From NCBI GenBank assembly GCA_014729565.1, contig WJJR01000393.1, positions 1-5,909 of the forward strand: a stretch of 5,909 bases of DNA, in the 5' to 3' direction. The translations under genes were made by a program, and so were the position numbers. The notes below the pieces were generated by a model that searched no databases, was not told the origin of the DNA, and saw nothing but the letters and a program-made list of their open reading frames with translations. Origin of the DNA: Candidatus Zixiibacteriota bacterium (lineage in GTDB: Bacteria > Zixibacteria > MSB-5A5 > WJJR01). Shown in pieces: positions 1-5,482 of this stretch (position 1 is the first letter of the stretch; the number at the start of each line of letters is the position of its first letter).

Positions 1-1720
1 GATCCTGTTCACGCAGTTGTTCGGCGCGACGCACATCGGCGTGTTTGTTATCTAACTGCGCCTCGATTTCATCGATTTCCGCCCGGACCACCTTTACTTC
101 ATCTTCCTTTGGCCCCGACAACAGTAAGTTGCGTTCAGCGACGGTACGCGCGCGATCGTTTTGGGCCTCACGTAAATTGGCGAGGAACAGATTCGATTCG
201 AGCGCGATCACTGTATCGCCAATTCCCACCGTATCGCCCTCAGTGGGATAGATTTTGTAATTCACCGATGAGAAATCAGCCGAAATGGCCAGCAATAGCG
301 ACCGTTCGCGAATGTCCCGTCGGTTGTCGACATGTTCGGTTTCCAACATCCCGGTATTAGTCGATTCGACCGTGAGCCGTGCCGAGGGTTCGACTTCGCA
401 GTACGAGCCCACCCGCCGCTCCATCTTCACAAAGATCAACAGCAGAATGATGACAATCAGTCCGCCCCAGAGGATGATCGGCTTTTTGTAGCGACGTGCG
501 GGCGATTCTGCCGCTGCGTCGTTGTCAGATGATGTGTGATCGTCCGATGTATCCGACGATGTTGTCATCGCAAATGCCAAAAGACCACCATAGACAATCA
601 CAATCCCCGCCGGGCCGAGATGGTCATGCAGAAACACGGTCACATGGAACAACAACCAGCCGATCAGCACACCGGTGTACACCGAGGCGAGCACTCCATA
701 CAAACCATAAACGATCCGTTCGCGCCGTGTCTTCGCAGGCGCCGTCCGTCCGGTCGTCCACTCGGCAATCAGCCGCTTCCAGAATCCGAATGCGCGCGCA
801 CGCAGATTGGGAATGCGCAGCCAGTCAGACAGCAGGTAGTAGCCGTCTAGACGAATCAATGGATTGAAGTTGAACAGATACACCGCGAGCGAGAACGCGA
901 CCGCGATATAGAGGAAATCAGCGACAATCGTCCCGGGTGTGGTGATCCGCCAGACGAGAATGAACAGCGCCGTCAACACACCCTGAAAGAACAACCCCGA
1001 TGCGCCGACAATCAACTGCTGCTGTCGCGACTTCAGCAAATACGAATCAGACAGGTTGCAGTAAAAGCAGGGCTGAAAGTAGAGCAACAGAAACCCCATC
1101 TCACGCACCGAGCCGCCGAAGTGCTTCAGTGTGAACGCGTGCCCCAACTCATGCACAAACCCGACAACCAGAATCCCCGCAATCAACAGCGGAATCGACG
1201 TCACACTCCACAACGACGCCAGGCTGTCAATCCAGATACTGCTCTGCCCGACAGCAACGATCAGCGCAAACGCCATCAACAGAAAGCCAATCGCCACAGT
1301 CGCCGGATGGAAGAGAAAACCGACACGTCTCTGCCAACGCGACAGCATCGCATCGGGATCGATCGCTTTCAGACGAATCGACCAGATCGATTTCTGATGC
1401 CCAGCCGTTGCGATCCGTCCCAAACGTTTCCGTTCGCGCTCCAGCGCCGGCCCCTCAAAGAAGAGCAGCCGCTCCATCTTGTCATAGAATGCGGATGCCG
1501 CCGCGGCCGGGATCTGAATACCGAAATGCTCGCCGGTGAGCCGGGCGGCTTCCTCCGGTGAGGTCTGCCCATCGGCCCGTGACAGCAGATAGTATTCGGG
1601 CGCGCGGAGACGGAAGAACCGCCCGGTAATCGGCTCTTTCACCGTGTAGATGATCGCCTCATCGACCGCATCCGATGAGACAATCAAGTCGCTGCGCAGT
1701 TTGGGATAGGTATCGGTCAT
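1..1720 (-). CDS. PqqD-like / M50 site-2 metallopeptidase / HlyD-like fusion protein (C-terminus beyond left edge)
   Basis: The reading frame is open for 573 codons from ATG at 1720 to the left edge, so the C-terminus is missing. Residues 1-90 resemble the small winged-helix PqqD-like domain that precedes many putative peptide zinc metalloproteases. Residues 136-386 form a multi-span membrane domain with the zinc motif HELGH (190-194), a PCFYCN segment (217-222) and NPLIRLDGYYLLSD (286-299), whose Asp292 is the expected third zinc ligand; these mark M50 intramembrane proteases. A Ser/Asp-rich linker (about 387-408) leads to another membrane span (413-431). After it comes an HlyD-like part: half of a lipoyl/barrel-sandwich domain (about 475-510) and the start of a coiled coil (515-573, with LLLSGPKEDEV typical of adaptors). 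The likely role is processing or export of a peptide or protein across the inner membrane; this is inferred from domain content and the substrate is unknown. The Shine-Dalgarno is weak (GGGG, 10 nt upstream), so the start is only moderately certain. Confidence 0.88.
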   Translation of the reverse strand, partial: MTDTYPKLRSDLIVSSDAVDEAIIYTVKEPITGRFFRLRAPEYYLLSRADGQTSPEEAARLTGEHFGIQIPAAAASAFYDKMERLLFFEGPALERERKRLGRIATAGHQKSIWSIRLKAIDPDAMLSRWQRRVGFLFHPATVAIGFLLMAFALIVAVGQSSIWIDSLASLWSVTSIPLLIAGILVVGFVHELGHAFTLKHFGGSVREMGFLLLYFQPCFYCNLSDSYLLKSRQQQLIVGASGLFFQGVLTALFILVWRITTPGTIVADFLYIAVAFSLAVYLFNFNPLIRLDGYYLLSDWLRIPNLRARAFGFWKRLIAEWTTGRTAPAKTRRERIVYGLYGVLASVYTGVLIGWLLFHVTVFLHDHLGPAGIVIVYGGLLAFAMTTSSDTSDDHTSSDNDAAAESPARRYKKPIILWGGLIVIILLLIFVKMERRVGSYCEVEPSARLTVESTNTGMLETEHVDNRRDIRERSLLLAISADFSSVNYKIYPTEGDTVGIGDTVIALESNLFLANLREAQNDRARTVAERNLLLSGPKEDEVKVVRAEIDEIEAQLDNKHADVRRAEQLREQD

Positions 1721-1784
1721 CCGGACGTTGCCCCGGCGATGCTCTGCTCGCCGGTAGGATAGCAACGGTGGCCGGGCCTGGGAA

Positions 1785-1811
1785 CGAAAAAACCGCTAGA
1801 CCTCATCGGTT
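1785..1811 (-). terminator. Possible weak terminator after the thioredoxin gene
   Basis: On the minus strand, AACCG and CGGTT can pair as a 5-bp stem around an 11-nt loop that contains the thioredoxin stop codon. The run CGGTTTTTTCG ends the structure with six T residues. The stem is short and the loop large, so termination would be partial at best. If it works, it would separate the ClC-thioredoxin unit from the downstream M50 gene. Confidence 0.25.
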
Positions 1812-2221
1812 CGCGAGGGACTGGACCACTGAGAATCCTCGGCCGACGAGGGTTTCAGGGCGGCAATCTGCTCCAGATTCTGTTTGAGCTGGTCGAGTGG
1901 CAGAGCGCCGACGAGCTTGCCGACTGTTTGCCCATTCGCAAAGGCGATCAGAGTCGGCACGCTACGGACCCCGAATCGTGCCGCCAATTCGCCCGAGTCG
2001 GCGACATTCATCTTCACGATCTTCACCCGATCGACGAATTCAGGGCCCAGCTCATTGAGGAGCCCGCCAATCACCTGGCAGGGCCCGCAGGTCGGCGACC
2101 AGAAGTCGACTACGACCGGAATCGGTGAATTCAGCACTTCGGCCTCGAATTCGGCCTCCGTGATCGGTTGCGGATGGCCCGGTTTCGGTTGCGATGAGAA
2201 CAGGCGAGAGAAGAACCCCAT
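1796..2221 (-). CDS. Thioredoxin-fold protein with N- and C-terminal extensions
   Basis: This is a 141-residue thioredoxin-family disulfide oxidoreductase, probably cytoplasmic and acting as a thiol reductant or disulfide exchanger. The active site WSPTCGPC carries the redox cysteines Cys45 and Cys48, and the RSVPT segment supplies the conserved cis-proline (Pro89). The segment before the active site (PVVVDFW) is the usual central strand. Classical thioredoxins are about 105-110 residues. This one has roughly 20 extra residues at the N-terminus, starting MGFFSRLFSS, and a Ser-rich hydrophilic tail (about 122-141). The residue before the first cysteine is Thr instead of the usual Trp, so redox properties may differ from canonical TrxA. 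The ATG at 2221 is supported by Shine-Dalgarno AAGGTGA six bases upstream. The gene follows the ClC gene by only 11 bp and is probably cotranscribed with it. Family is certain; the specific partner is unknown. Confidence 0.93.
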   Translation of the reverse strand: MGFFSRLFSSQPKPGHPQPITEAEFEAEVLNSPIPVVVDFWSPTCGPCQVIGGLLNELGPEFVDRVKIVKMNVADSGELAARFGVRSVPTLIAFANGQTVGKLVGALPLDQLKQNLEQIAALKPSSAEDSQWSSPSRTDEV

Positions 2222-2227
2222 AAGCGA

Positions 2228-2234
2228 TCACCTT
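2228..2234 (-). promoter_or_regulatory. Thioredoxin ribosome binding site overlapping the ClC stop codon
   Basis: The minus strand reads AAGGTGA six bases before the thioredoxin ATG. Two bases of the ClC TAA stop (2233-2235) are also the first two bases of this site. A ribosome finishing ClC therefore stops on the thioredoxin initiation region, which suggests translational coupling and a shared mRNA. Confidence 0.7.
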
Positions 2235-4053
2235 ACCCAATCGTCGGTGGTTGCGGCCCGATCTGCGGACCCGGCGGCGTCAGACTTTCCACCAGCTGAC
2301 GGTTGTAGAAGCGCGTGATGGTGCCGCGCGTGACAATCCCGACCAGTTTGCGCGGATCGGCACGGTCGACCACCGGCACCGCTCCGACCTCATCGGGACG
2401 AAACAGGTCCCACGCCTCGGTCAGTTTGTCATCGGCGTACAACGCGTGGCGGATGGGCCGCATAATGTCCTGCGTGATGACGAGTACATCGATTCCGGTC
2501 TTGGTCAGCAAGTTGCGGACTTCCTGAAAGCCCAACTGCCCAACCAAGTGGCCGTCCTGATCGACAACCATGAAATCGGATTGTCCCGTCGTTTCGAATT
2601 CTTTGAGAATCTGCGGAATATTCAGCGTTACGGGAATCGTGCGAATGTCCGTACGCATAACTTCCGAGACCGAGTGACGCGCCAGCACATTAATGTCGCG
2701 CCCCTGCCGTAGAACAATCCCACGGCGCAGGAGTTTCAGGGTGTAAATCGAGTCGGGGGCCAGACGCATAGCGATCATCGTCGCGATCACACACGCCACC
2801 ATCAGGGGTAAGATGATGTGATAGTCGCGGGTCATCTCGAAAATGATCATGAGCGCGGTCATCGGCGCATGAGTCGCGGCCGCCACCACCGCTCCCATTC
2901 CGACCAACGCATACGCCCCCGGTTGGGCGGTCACATTCGGGAAGAGCGAGTGGACACCGTTACCGAACGCTCCACCCAGCGCCGTGCCGATGAACAGCGA
3001 TGGGGCGAAAATGCCGCCCGAATTGCCCGAGCCGAGAGTGAATGTGGTCGCCAGGATTTTGGCGAACACCAGCACAACCAGCAACCACGCGATGCCGTTG
3101 CCGTGCAGCACACTGCTAATCGTGTCGTATCCGTCGGCAAACACCTGCGGGAAAAAGAATCCCAAAATACCGAGCATCAATCCGCCGATGCCGGGCTTGA
3201 TCCAGCCGGGAATCTTCAACGATTCGAAAATGTCTTCACCCTTGTACAGGGTGACGACAAAGAGCCGGGCGACGATTGCCGCGACGACTCCGAGGATCGC
3301 GTACAGGGGTATTTCCCACGCGGAAACCAGCGTGTAACTAGGGACCGTAAACGCCGGGAAATTGCCCAGCAGGGCATGCGACACCACCGATGCCACCACC
3401 GATGAAATGATCACCGGGGCAAAGGTTCCGATCGCGAAATCGCCCAAAATGACTTCGAGCGAGAATAACACGCCGGCAATTGGGGCATTAAAGACTGCGG
3501 AGATCCCTGCCGCGGCACCACACCCGACCAGGATTTTGACCAGGTCGGCCGACATCTTGAAGCGCTGACCGATGACCGATCCCAGGGCCGAACCAATTTG
3601 GACAATCGGCCCTTCGCGCCCGGCCGATCCGCCCGAGCCGATGCAGATCGCCGAAGCAATCGCCTTGGCGGCTGCCACGCGGGGACGGATAATCCCACCC
3701 ATCCGCGCCACGGCCACCATCACCTCGGGGACCCCATGCCCACGCGCCTCACGCGCATAGAGATAGACAATCGGGCCGACCAGGAGACCGCCAATCAACG
3801 GCACAATCGGAATCCAGTATTTCCAGGCAAACGGGACCGCTTGGGTCAGCAGCTCACGGCTGTAGCCGAAGAACAGCTCGCGCGCGTTCTCGACCAGCCA
3901 AGTAAACCCCGCCGCGCCCAGCCCGGTGGCCAGTCCCACCAGGACGGCCAGTGCGATCAACGCGGTCGTCCCTGACGGGCGCCACCAATGACGTGCCCAG
4001 GGGAGAAACCACTTCGCCTCAACCGGCAGTTTGATCTGTTTGGGCAGTCGCAA
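2233..4053 (-). CDS. ClC-family chloride channel/transporter with C-terminal CBS pair
   Basis: This is a 606-residue inner-membrane ClC protein that should move chloride or a related anion. The membrane domain covers about residues 28-445. The anion-pathway motifs are GHGVPEV (105-111, where E. coli ClcA has GSGIPE), GREGP (145-149, with the gating glutamate Glu147), GGIFAP (346-351) and the pore tyrosine Tyr437. In FSLEV (197-201), Val201 occupies the position of ClcA's internal proton glutamate Glu203, as in eukaryotic ClC channels. Two CBS domains follow (about 461-517 and 526-584); these often bind adenine nucleotides and regulate transport. The tail is Pro/Gly-rich. The start is TTG at 4053: an in-frame TGA lies seven codons upstream, no ATG or GTG intervenes, and an AGGA Shine-Dalgarno sits nine bases before the TTG. 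The gene lies directly upstream of the thioredoxin gene. The family is secure; channel versus H+/Cl- exchanger is not settled. Confidence 0.96.
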   Translation of the reverse strand: MRLPKQIKLPVEAKWFLPWARHWWRPSGTTALIALAVLVGLATGLGAAGFTWLVENARELFFGYSRELLTQAVPFAWKYWIPIVPLIGGLLVGPIVYLYAREARGHGVPEVMVAVARMGGIIRPRVAAAKAIASAICIGSGGSAGREGPIVQIGSALGSVIGQRFKMSADLVKILVGCGAAAGISAVFNAPIAGVLFSLEVILGDFAIGTFAPVIISSVVASVVSHALLGNFPAFTVPSYTLVSAWEIPLYAILGVVAAIVARLFVVTLYKGEDIFESLKIPGWIKPGIGGLMLGILGFFFPQVFADGYDTISSVLHGNGIAWLLVVLVFAKILATTFTLGSGNSGGIFAPSLFIGTALGGAFGNGVHSLFPNVTAQPGAYALVGMGAVVAAATHAPMTALMIIFEMTRDYHIILPLMVACVIATMIAMRLAPDSIYTLKLLRRGIVLRQGRDINVLARHSVSEVMRTDIRTIPVTLNIPQILKEFETTGQSDFMVVDQDGHLVGQLGFQEVRNLLTKTGIDVLVITQDIMRPIRHALYADDKLTEAWDLFRPDEVGAVPVVDRADPRKLVGIVTRGTITRFYNRQLVESLTPPGPQIGPQPPTIG

Positions 4054-4062
4054 CGTTTGAGG

Positions 4063-4067
4063 TCCTG
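4063..4067 (-). promoter_or_regulatory. Ribosome binding site for the TTG-started ClC gene
   Basis: CAGGA on the minus strand lies nine bases before the TTG at 4053. It supports this unusual start because the in-frame upstream TGA excludes a longer protein and no ATG occurs near the N-terminus. A TTGACA hexamer lies only about 20 bases before the TTG, too close to serve as a -35 box for this start. Confidence 0.45.
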
Positions 4068-4164
4068 CTAAGTGTCAAGTCGATCGTCTTCGGACAATTT
4101 GAAAAGGTAACACCCATCCGTTAGGAGACAAGCCGGAACTCAAAGTTGTGACGGTGGGGGATCA

Positions 4165-4194
4165 GTATTGATGCCGGCCTGGCCAATTCAATAC
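4165..4194. repeat. Short inverted repeat upstream of the ClC gene
   Basis: GTATTGA (4165-4171) and TCAATAC (4188-4194) are perfectly complementary 7-mers separated by 16 bases. The site is about 110-140 bp upstream of the ClC start, where a regulator could bind. A chance occurrence is quite possible. Confidence 0.3.
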
Positions 4195-4260
4195 GCAGGC
4201 AGGGGACAGATCTTCGGGGGCGGTTTGAGTGCTAATGGGCAATCTACCAGAAAGCAGGGT

Positions 4261-4277
4261 GCCCCACCGCTTGGGGC
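4261..4277. repeat. GC-rich hairpin next to the repeat unit
   Basis: GCCCCA and TGGGGC form a 6-bp stem with a 5-base loop. It ends one base before the left inverted repeat of the 141-bp unit. It is not followed by a T-run on either strand, so it does not look like a classical terminator. It may be part of the flanking repeat or simply a local hairpin. Confidence 0.4.
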
Positions 4278-4278
4278 C

Positions 4279-4419
4279 TGTTGAAAAACCCACATCATCG
4301 TCGCGTAGGTGCGGCTCTTAGCCGCACCGGTCCGGCTAAGAGCCGGACCTACGCGAGGTTACAATTCATTCGTTTCGTGGCTAAGAGTGGTCCGGAAACA
4401 AGACACGACTTTTTCAACA
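4279..4419. mobile_element. MITE-like 141-bp unit bounded by 10-bp inverted repeats
   Basis: TGTTGAAAAA at 4279-4288 is repeated in perfect inverted orientation as TTTTTCAACA at 4410-4419. The unit contains the 54-bp cloverleaf element and further fragments of the same motif: GGCTAAGAG recurs at 4379-4387 and GGTCCGG at 4389-4395. Small size, terminal inverted repeats, internal palindromes and absence of a coding region suit a non-autonomous element or the relic of an insertion sequence. No clear target-site duplication is visible (GGCC on the left, CGCC on the right), and similarity of the ends stops after ten bases. Mobility is therefore an inference. Confidence 0.4.
4302..4355. repeat. Cloverleaf-forming palindromic repeat (REP/BIME-like)
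   Basis: The closing stem CGCGTAG/CTACGCG (4302-4308 with 4349-4355) encloses two hairpins. Hairpin 1 is GTGCGGCT-CTT-AGCCGCAC (4309-4327). Hairpin 2 is GTCCGGCT-AAG-AGCCGGAC (4330-4348). The loops CTT and AAG are also complementary. The whole is close to a perfect palindrome, but positions where the halves differ (GTG versus GTC and their partners) keep each local stem paired. It lies about 180 bp beyond the nitrilase stop and about 250 bp upstream of the ClC start. Possible roles are a REP-type repeat, a transposase recognition site or an mRNA-end structure; the sequence does not decide among these. Confidence 0.75.
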
Positions 4420-4537
4420 CGCCGCCTGGGGTGGAATTAGATTTTGCGGAGACCCTCAACGACGTCATCAGCGCCGACTCAGTTTCGTCATCCAACACGT
4501 CATACAGGCCGAACCCACCGCGCACAGGCTCTATCAC
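4349..4537 (-). other. Doubtful small reading frame running into the repeat element
   Basis: A GTG at 4537 overlaps the nitrilase TGA in a GTGA arrangement and opens a 62-codon frame. A GGAGGGG lies 14 bases upstream, which is rather far. The first 39 residues, including GFGLYDVLDDETESALMTSL, have a balanced composition and mostly G or C at third codon positions. After that the frame crosses the right inverted repeat and stops inside the cloverleaf. It may be the remnant of a gene interrupted by the element, or chance. I recognise no family. Confidence 0.15.
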
Positions 4538-5328
4538 TGCTCGTGCGAAGTCCCCTCCGAAACCCTCAACTCATCCGGCGCCATCATCCGCTTGAACTCG
4601 CGGATTTCATTGATGTCCAGAACAGCGGAGAGCAGCAGCTTCTTATCTTCACTGTCGGGCGGAACACGACGCAAAATGCCCCAGGGAGCGAAGATCCCCG
4701 AGCGGCCCTGCAACGCCCCGCCAAAGAGCGAGCCGGTCCCGCAGGTCTTGACAATGTAGGCGCAGGCACGCTGCGCTCCTGCCACGAAGATCGACGTGTC
4801 GCGTTGATCCTTCTCGAAGACGGTATCCGATGTGCGATAGGGGGAGACGGTTGGGACGAATATGATATCGACATTGAGTCGCGCCAGCTCGGTGAACGAC
4901 TGCGGATTGAGCACGTCGGCGCAAATCAGGATACCGATACGAATGCCATCGATATCGAACACCCGATACTCCGAGCCGGGGACAATGCCCCGCTGCTCTT
5001 CGCGTCCGAAGGGGTTGACCTTCTGGTAGGCGCCAACCACCGCACCCCGGTTGAAGACCGTGGCGATGTTGCCGTAGCCCCCGTTGACCGGATGCGGCAT
5101 TGTGCCCCCGATAATCGTGCAGGCGAGGTCTTTCGACAGGTGTTCCAATTCGGCGAGCCGGGACTCAATCAGCGGTGCACCGTCGTCGTACGTTTGATCG
5201 GTTGGCCGAATGTAGAAGTACTCGGGCAGGCAGACGAAGTCCGGCCGATGCCGGATCAGGTGCAATTTGTCCTCGAGCGACAAACCCTGACCCAGCGGTG
5301 CCTGGAGCGCGGCCACAGAGATCATCAT
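4534..5328 (-). CDS. Nitrilase-superfamily carbon-nitrogen hydrolase
   Basis: This 264-residue protein belongs to the nitrilase superfamily, whose members hydrolyse or transfer non-peptide C-N bonds (amides, carbamoyl compounds, nitriles). The catalytic triad is complete: Glu36 in CLPEYF, Lys103 in YQKVNPF and Cys136 in ICADV. Glu110 or Glu111 in GREEQRG may be the second structural glutamate. The length fits a single-domain member, with no signal peptide and no glutamine-dependent synthetase domain, so a cytoplasmic amidase or omega-amidase-like enzyme is plausible. The substrate cannot be assigned. A GTG at 5337 would add three residues, but it lies within the AGGTG Shine-Dalgarno, which is ideally spaced for the ATG at 5328, so that ATG is preferred; a second ATG follows at 5325. 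The gene stands alone, 154 bp after the dehydrogenase and 480 bp before ClC. Confidence 0.9.
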   Translation of the reverse strand: MMISVAALQAPLGQGLSLEDKLHLIRHRPDFVCLPEYFYIRPTDQTYDDGAPLIESRLAELEHLSKDLACTIIGGTMPHPVNGGYGNIATVFNRGAVVGAYQKVNPFGREEQRGIVPGSEYRVFDIDGIRIGILICADVLNPQSFTELARLNVDIIFVPTVSPYRTSDTVFEKDQRDTSIFVAGAQRACAYIVKTCGTGSLFGGALQGRSGIFAPWGILRRVPPDSEDKKLLLSAVLDINEIREFKRMMAPDELRVSEGTSHEQ

Positions 5329-5334
5329 CAGAAA

Positions 5335-5339
5335 CACCT
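5335..5339 (-). promoter_or_regulatory. Shine-Dalgarno deciding the nitrilase start
   Basis: AGGTG on the minus strand ends six bases before the ATG at 5328. The competing GTG at 5337-5335 is part of this same element, so it could not use it as a ribosome binding site. This favours the shorter protein. Confidence 0.6.
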
Positions 5340-5482
5340 GCCGGTTGGTTGCGGGGAATTGGTCACCCGGCGAATGTAACCGGGTATATTTGTTTCACGC
5401 CAAGGCCAGGTAAAAGTTTCGTTTCCCGGTGGCGAGAGGCGGCACAAAAGACAACGCCGTCGTTTAGACCGTCGGAATATCC
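5338..5482. promoter_or_regulatory. Intergenic region expected to carry the nitrilase promoter
   Basis: The 5' gap of the nitrilase gene contains an AT-rich patch, with TATACC on the minus strand at 5383-5388, directly followed by the palindrome ACCCGG/CCGGGT (5365-5370 with 5380-5385, 9-base loop). The patch could be a -10 box, with the palindrome as an operator or 5' leader stem. No matching -35 box at 16-18 bp is seen, so the promoter remains tentative. No terminator is visible after the dehydrogenase stop. Confidence 0.3.
5365..5385. repeat. Palindrome upstream of the nitrilase gene
   Basis: ACCCGG and CCGGGT are perfectly complementary and separated by nine bases. The site is about 40-55 bp before the nitrilase start and overlaps the possible -10 patch, a typical operator position. 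It could also form a 6-bp mRNA hairpin. No T-run follows on the minus strand. Confidence 0.35.

Larger units (their letters stand above)
4054..4278. other. Intergenic stretch upstream of the ClC gene, no gene seen
   Basis: No reading frame here looks like a protein on either strand. It should contain the ClC promoter on the minus strand, but I see no convincing -35/-10 pair. Two small inverted repeats are present: GTATTGA/TCAATAC at 4165-4171 and 4188-4194 (16-nt loop), and the hairpin GCCCCA/TGGGGC at 4261-4277. The second abuts the mobile-element-like unit that follows. Confidence 0.5.

Noticed and set aside
1121..1561. A 146-codon plus-strand frame within the M50 fusion
   Set aside because: It is antisense to the HELGH-containing protease region, has low-complexity Arg/Gln/Asn composition and shows no motif.
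2818..3405. A 195-codon plus-strand reading frame opposite the ClC gene
   Set aside because: His/Arg/Gln-rich composition with no domain, lying wholly within the well-supported ClC gene; antisense shadow.
4074..4079. TTGACA hexamer before the ClC start as a -35 promoter box
   Set aside because: It is about 20 bases from the TTG start, so a -10 box would fall at or inside the start codon. No suitable -10 is seen.
4302..4355. Cloverleaf element as a tRNA gene
   Set aside because: It is only 54 bp, has two 8-bp arms with 3-base loops, and lacks anticodon-loop geometry, TTC-type T-loop and CCA-side acceptor features.
4284..4355. Cloverleaf as an intrinsic terminator of the nitrilase transcript
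   Set aside because: On the minus strand the T5 run lies 13 bases beyond the closing stem instead of directly after it, and the structure is about 180 bp downstream of the stop. Termination is possible but not supported by a standard layout.
4279..4419. CRISPR or tandem-repeat array
   Set aside because: Repeats are inverted and nested, not regularly spaced direct repeats with unique spacers.
4444..5379. A 311-codon plus-strand reading frame opposite the nitrilase gene, longer than the nitrilase itself
   Set aside because: It lacks any recognisable motif and is rich in Arg and Gly. The minus-strand frame carries the full Glu-Lys-Cys triad and a well-placed Shine-Dalgarno. This is an antisense shadow of GC-rich codons.
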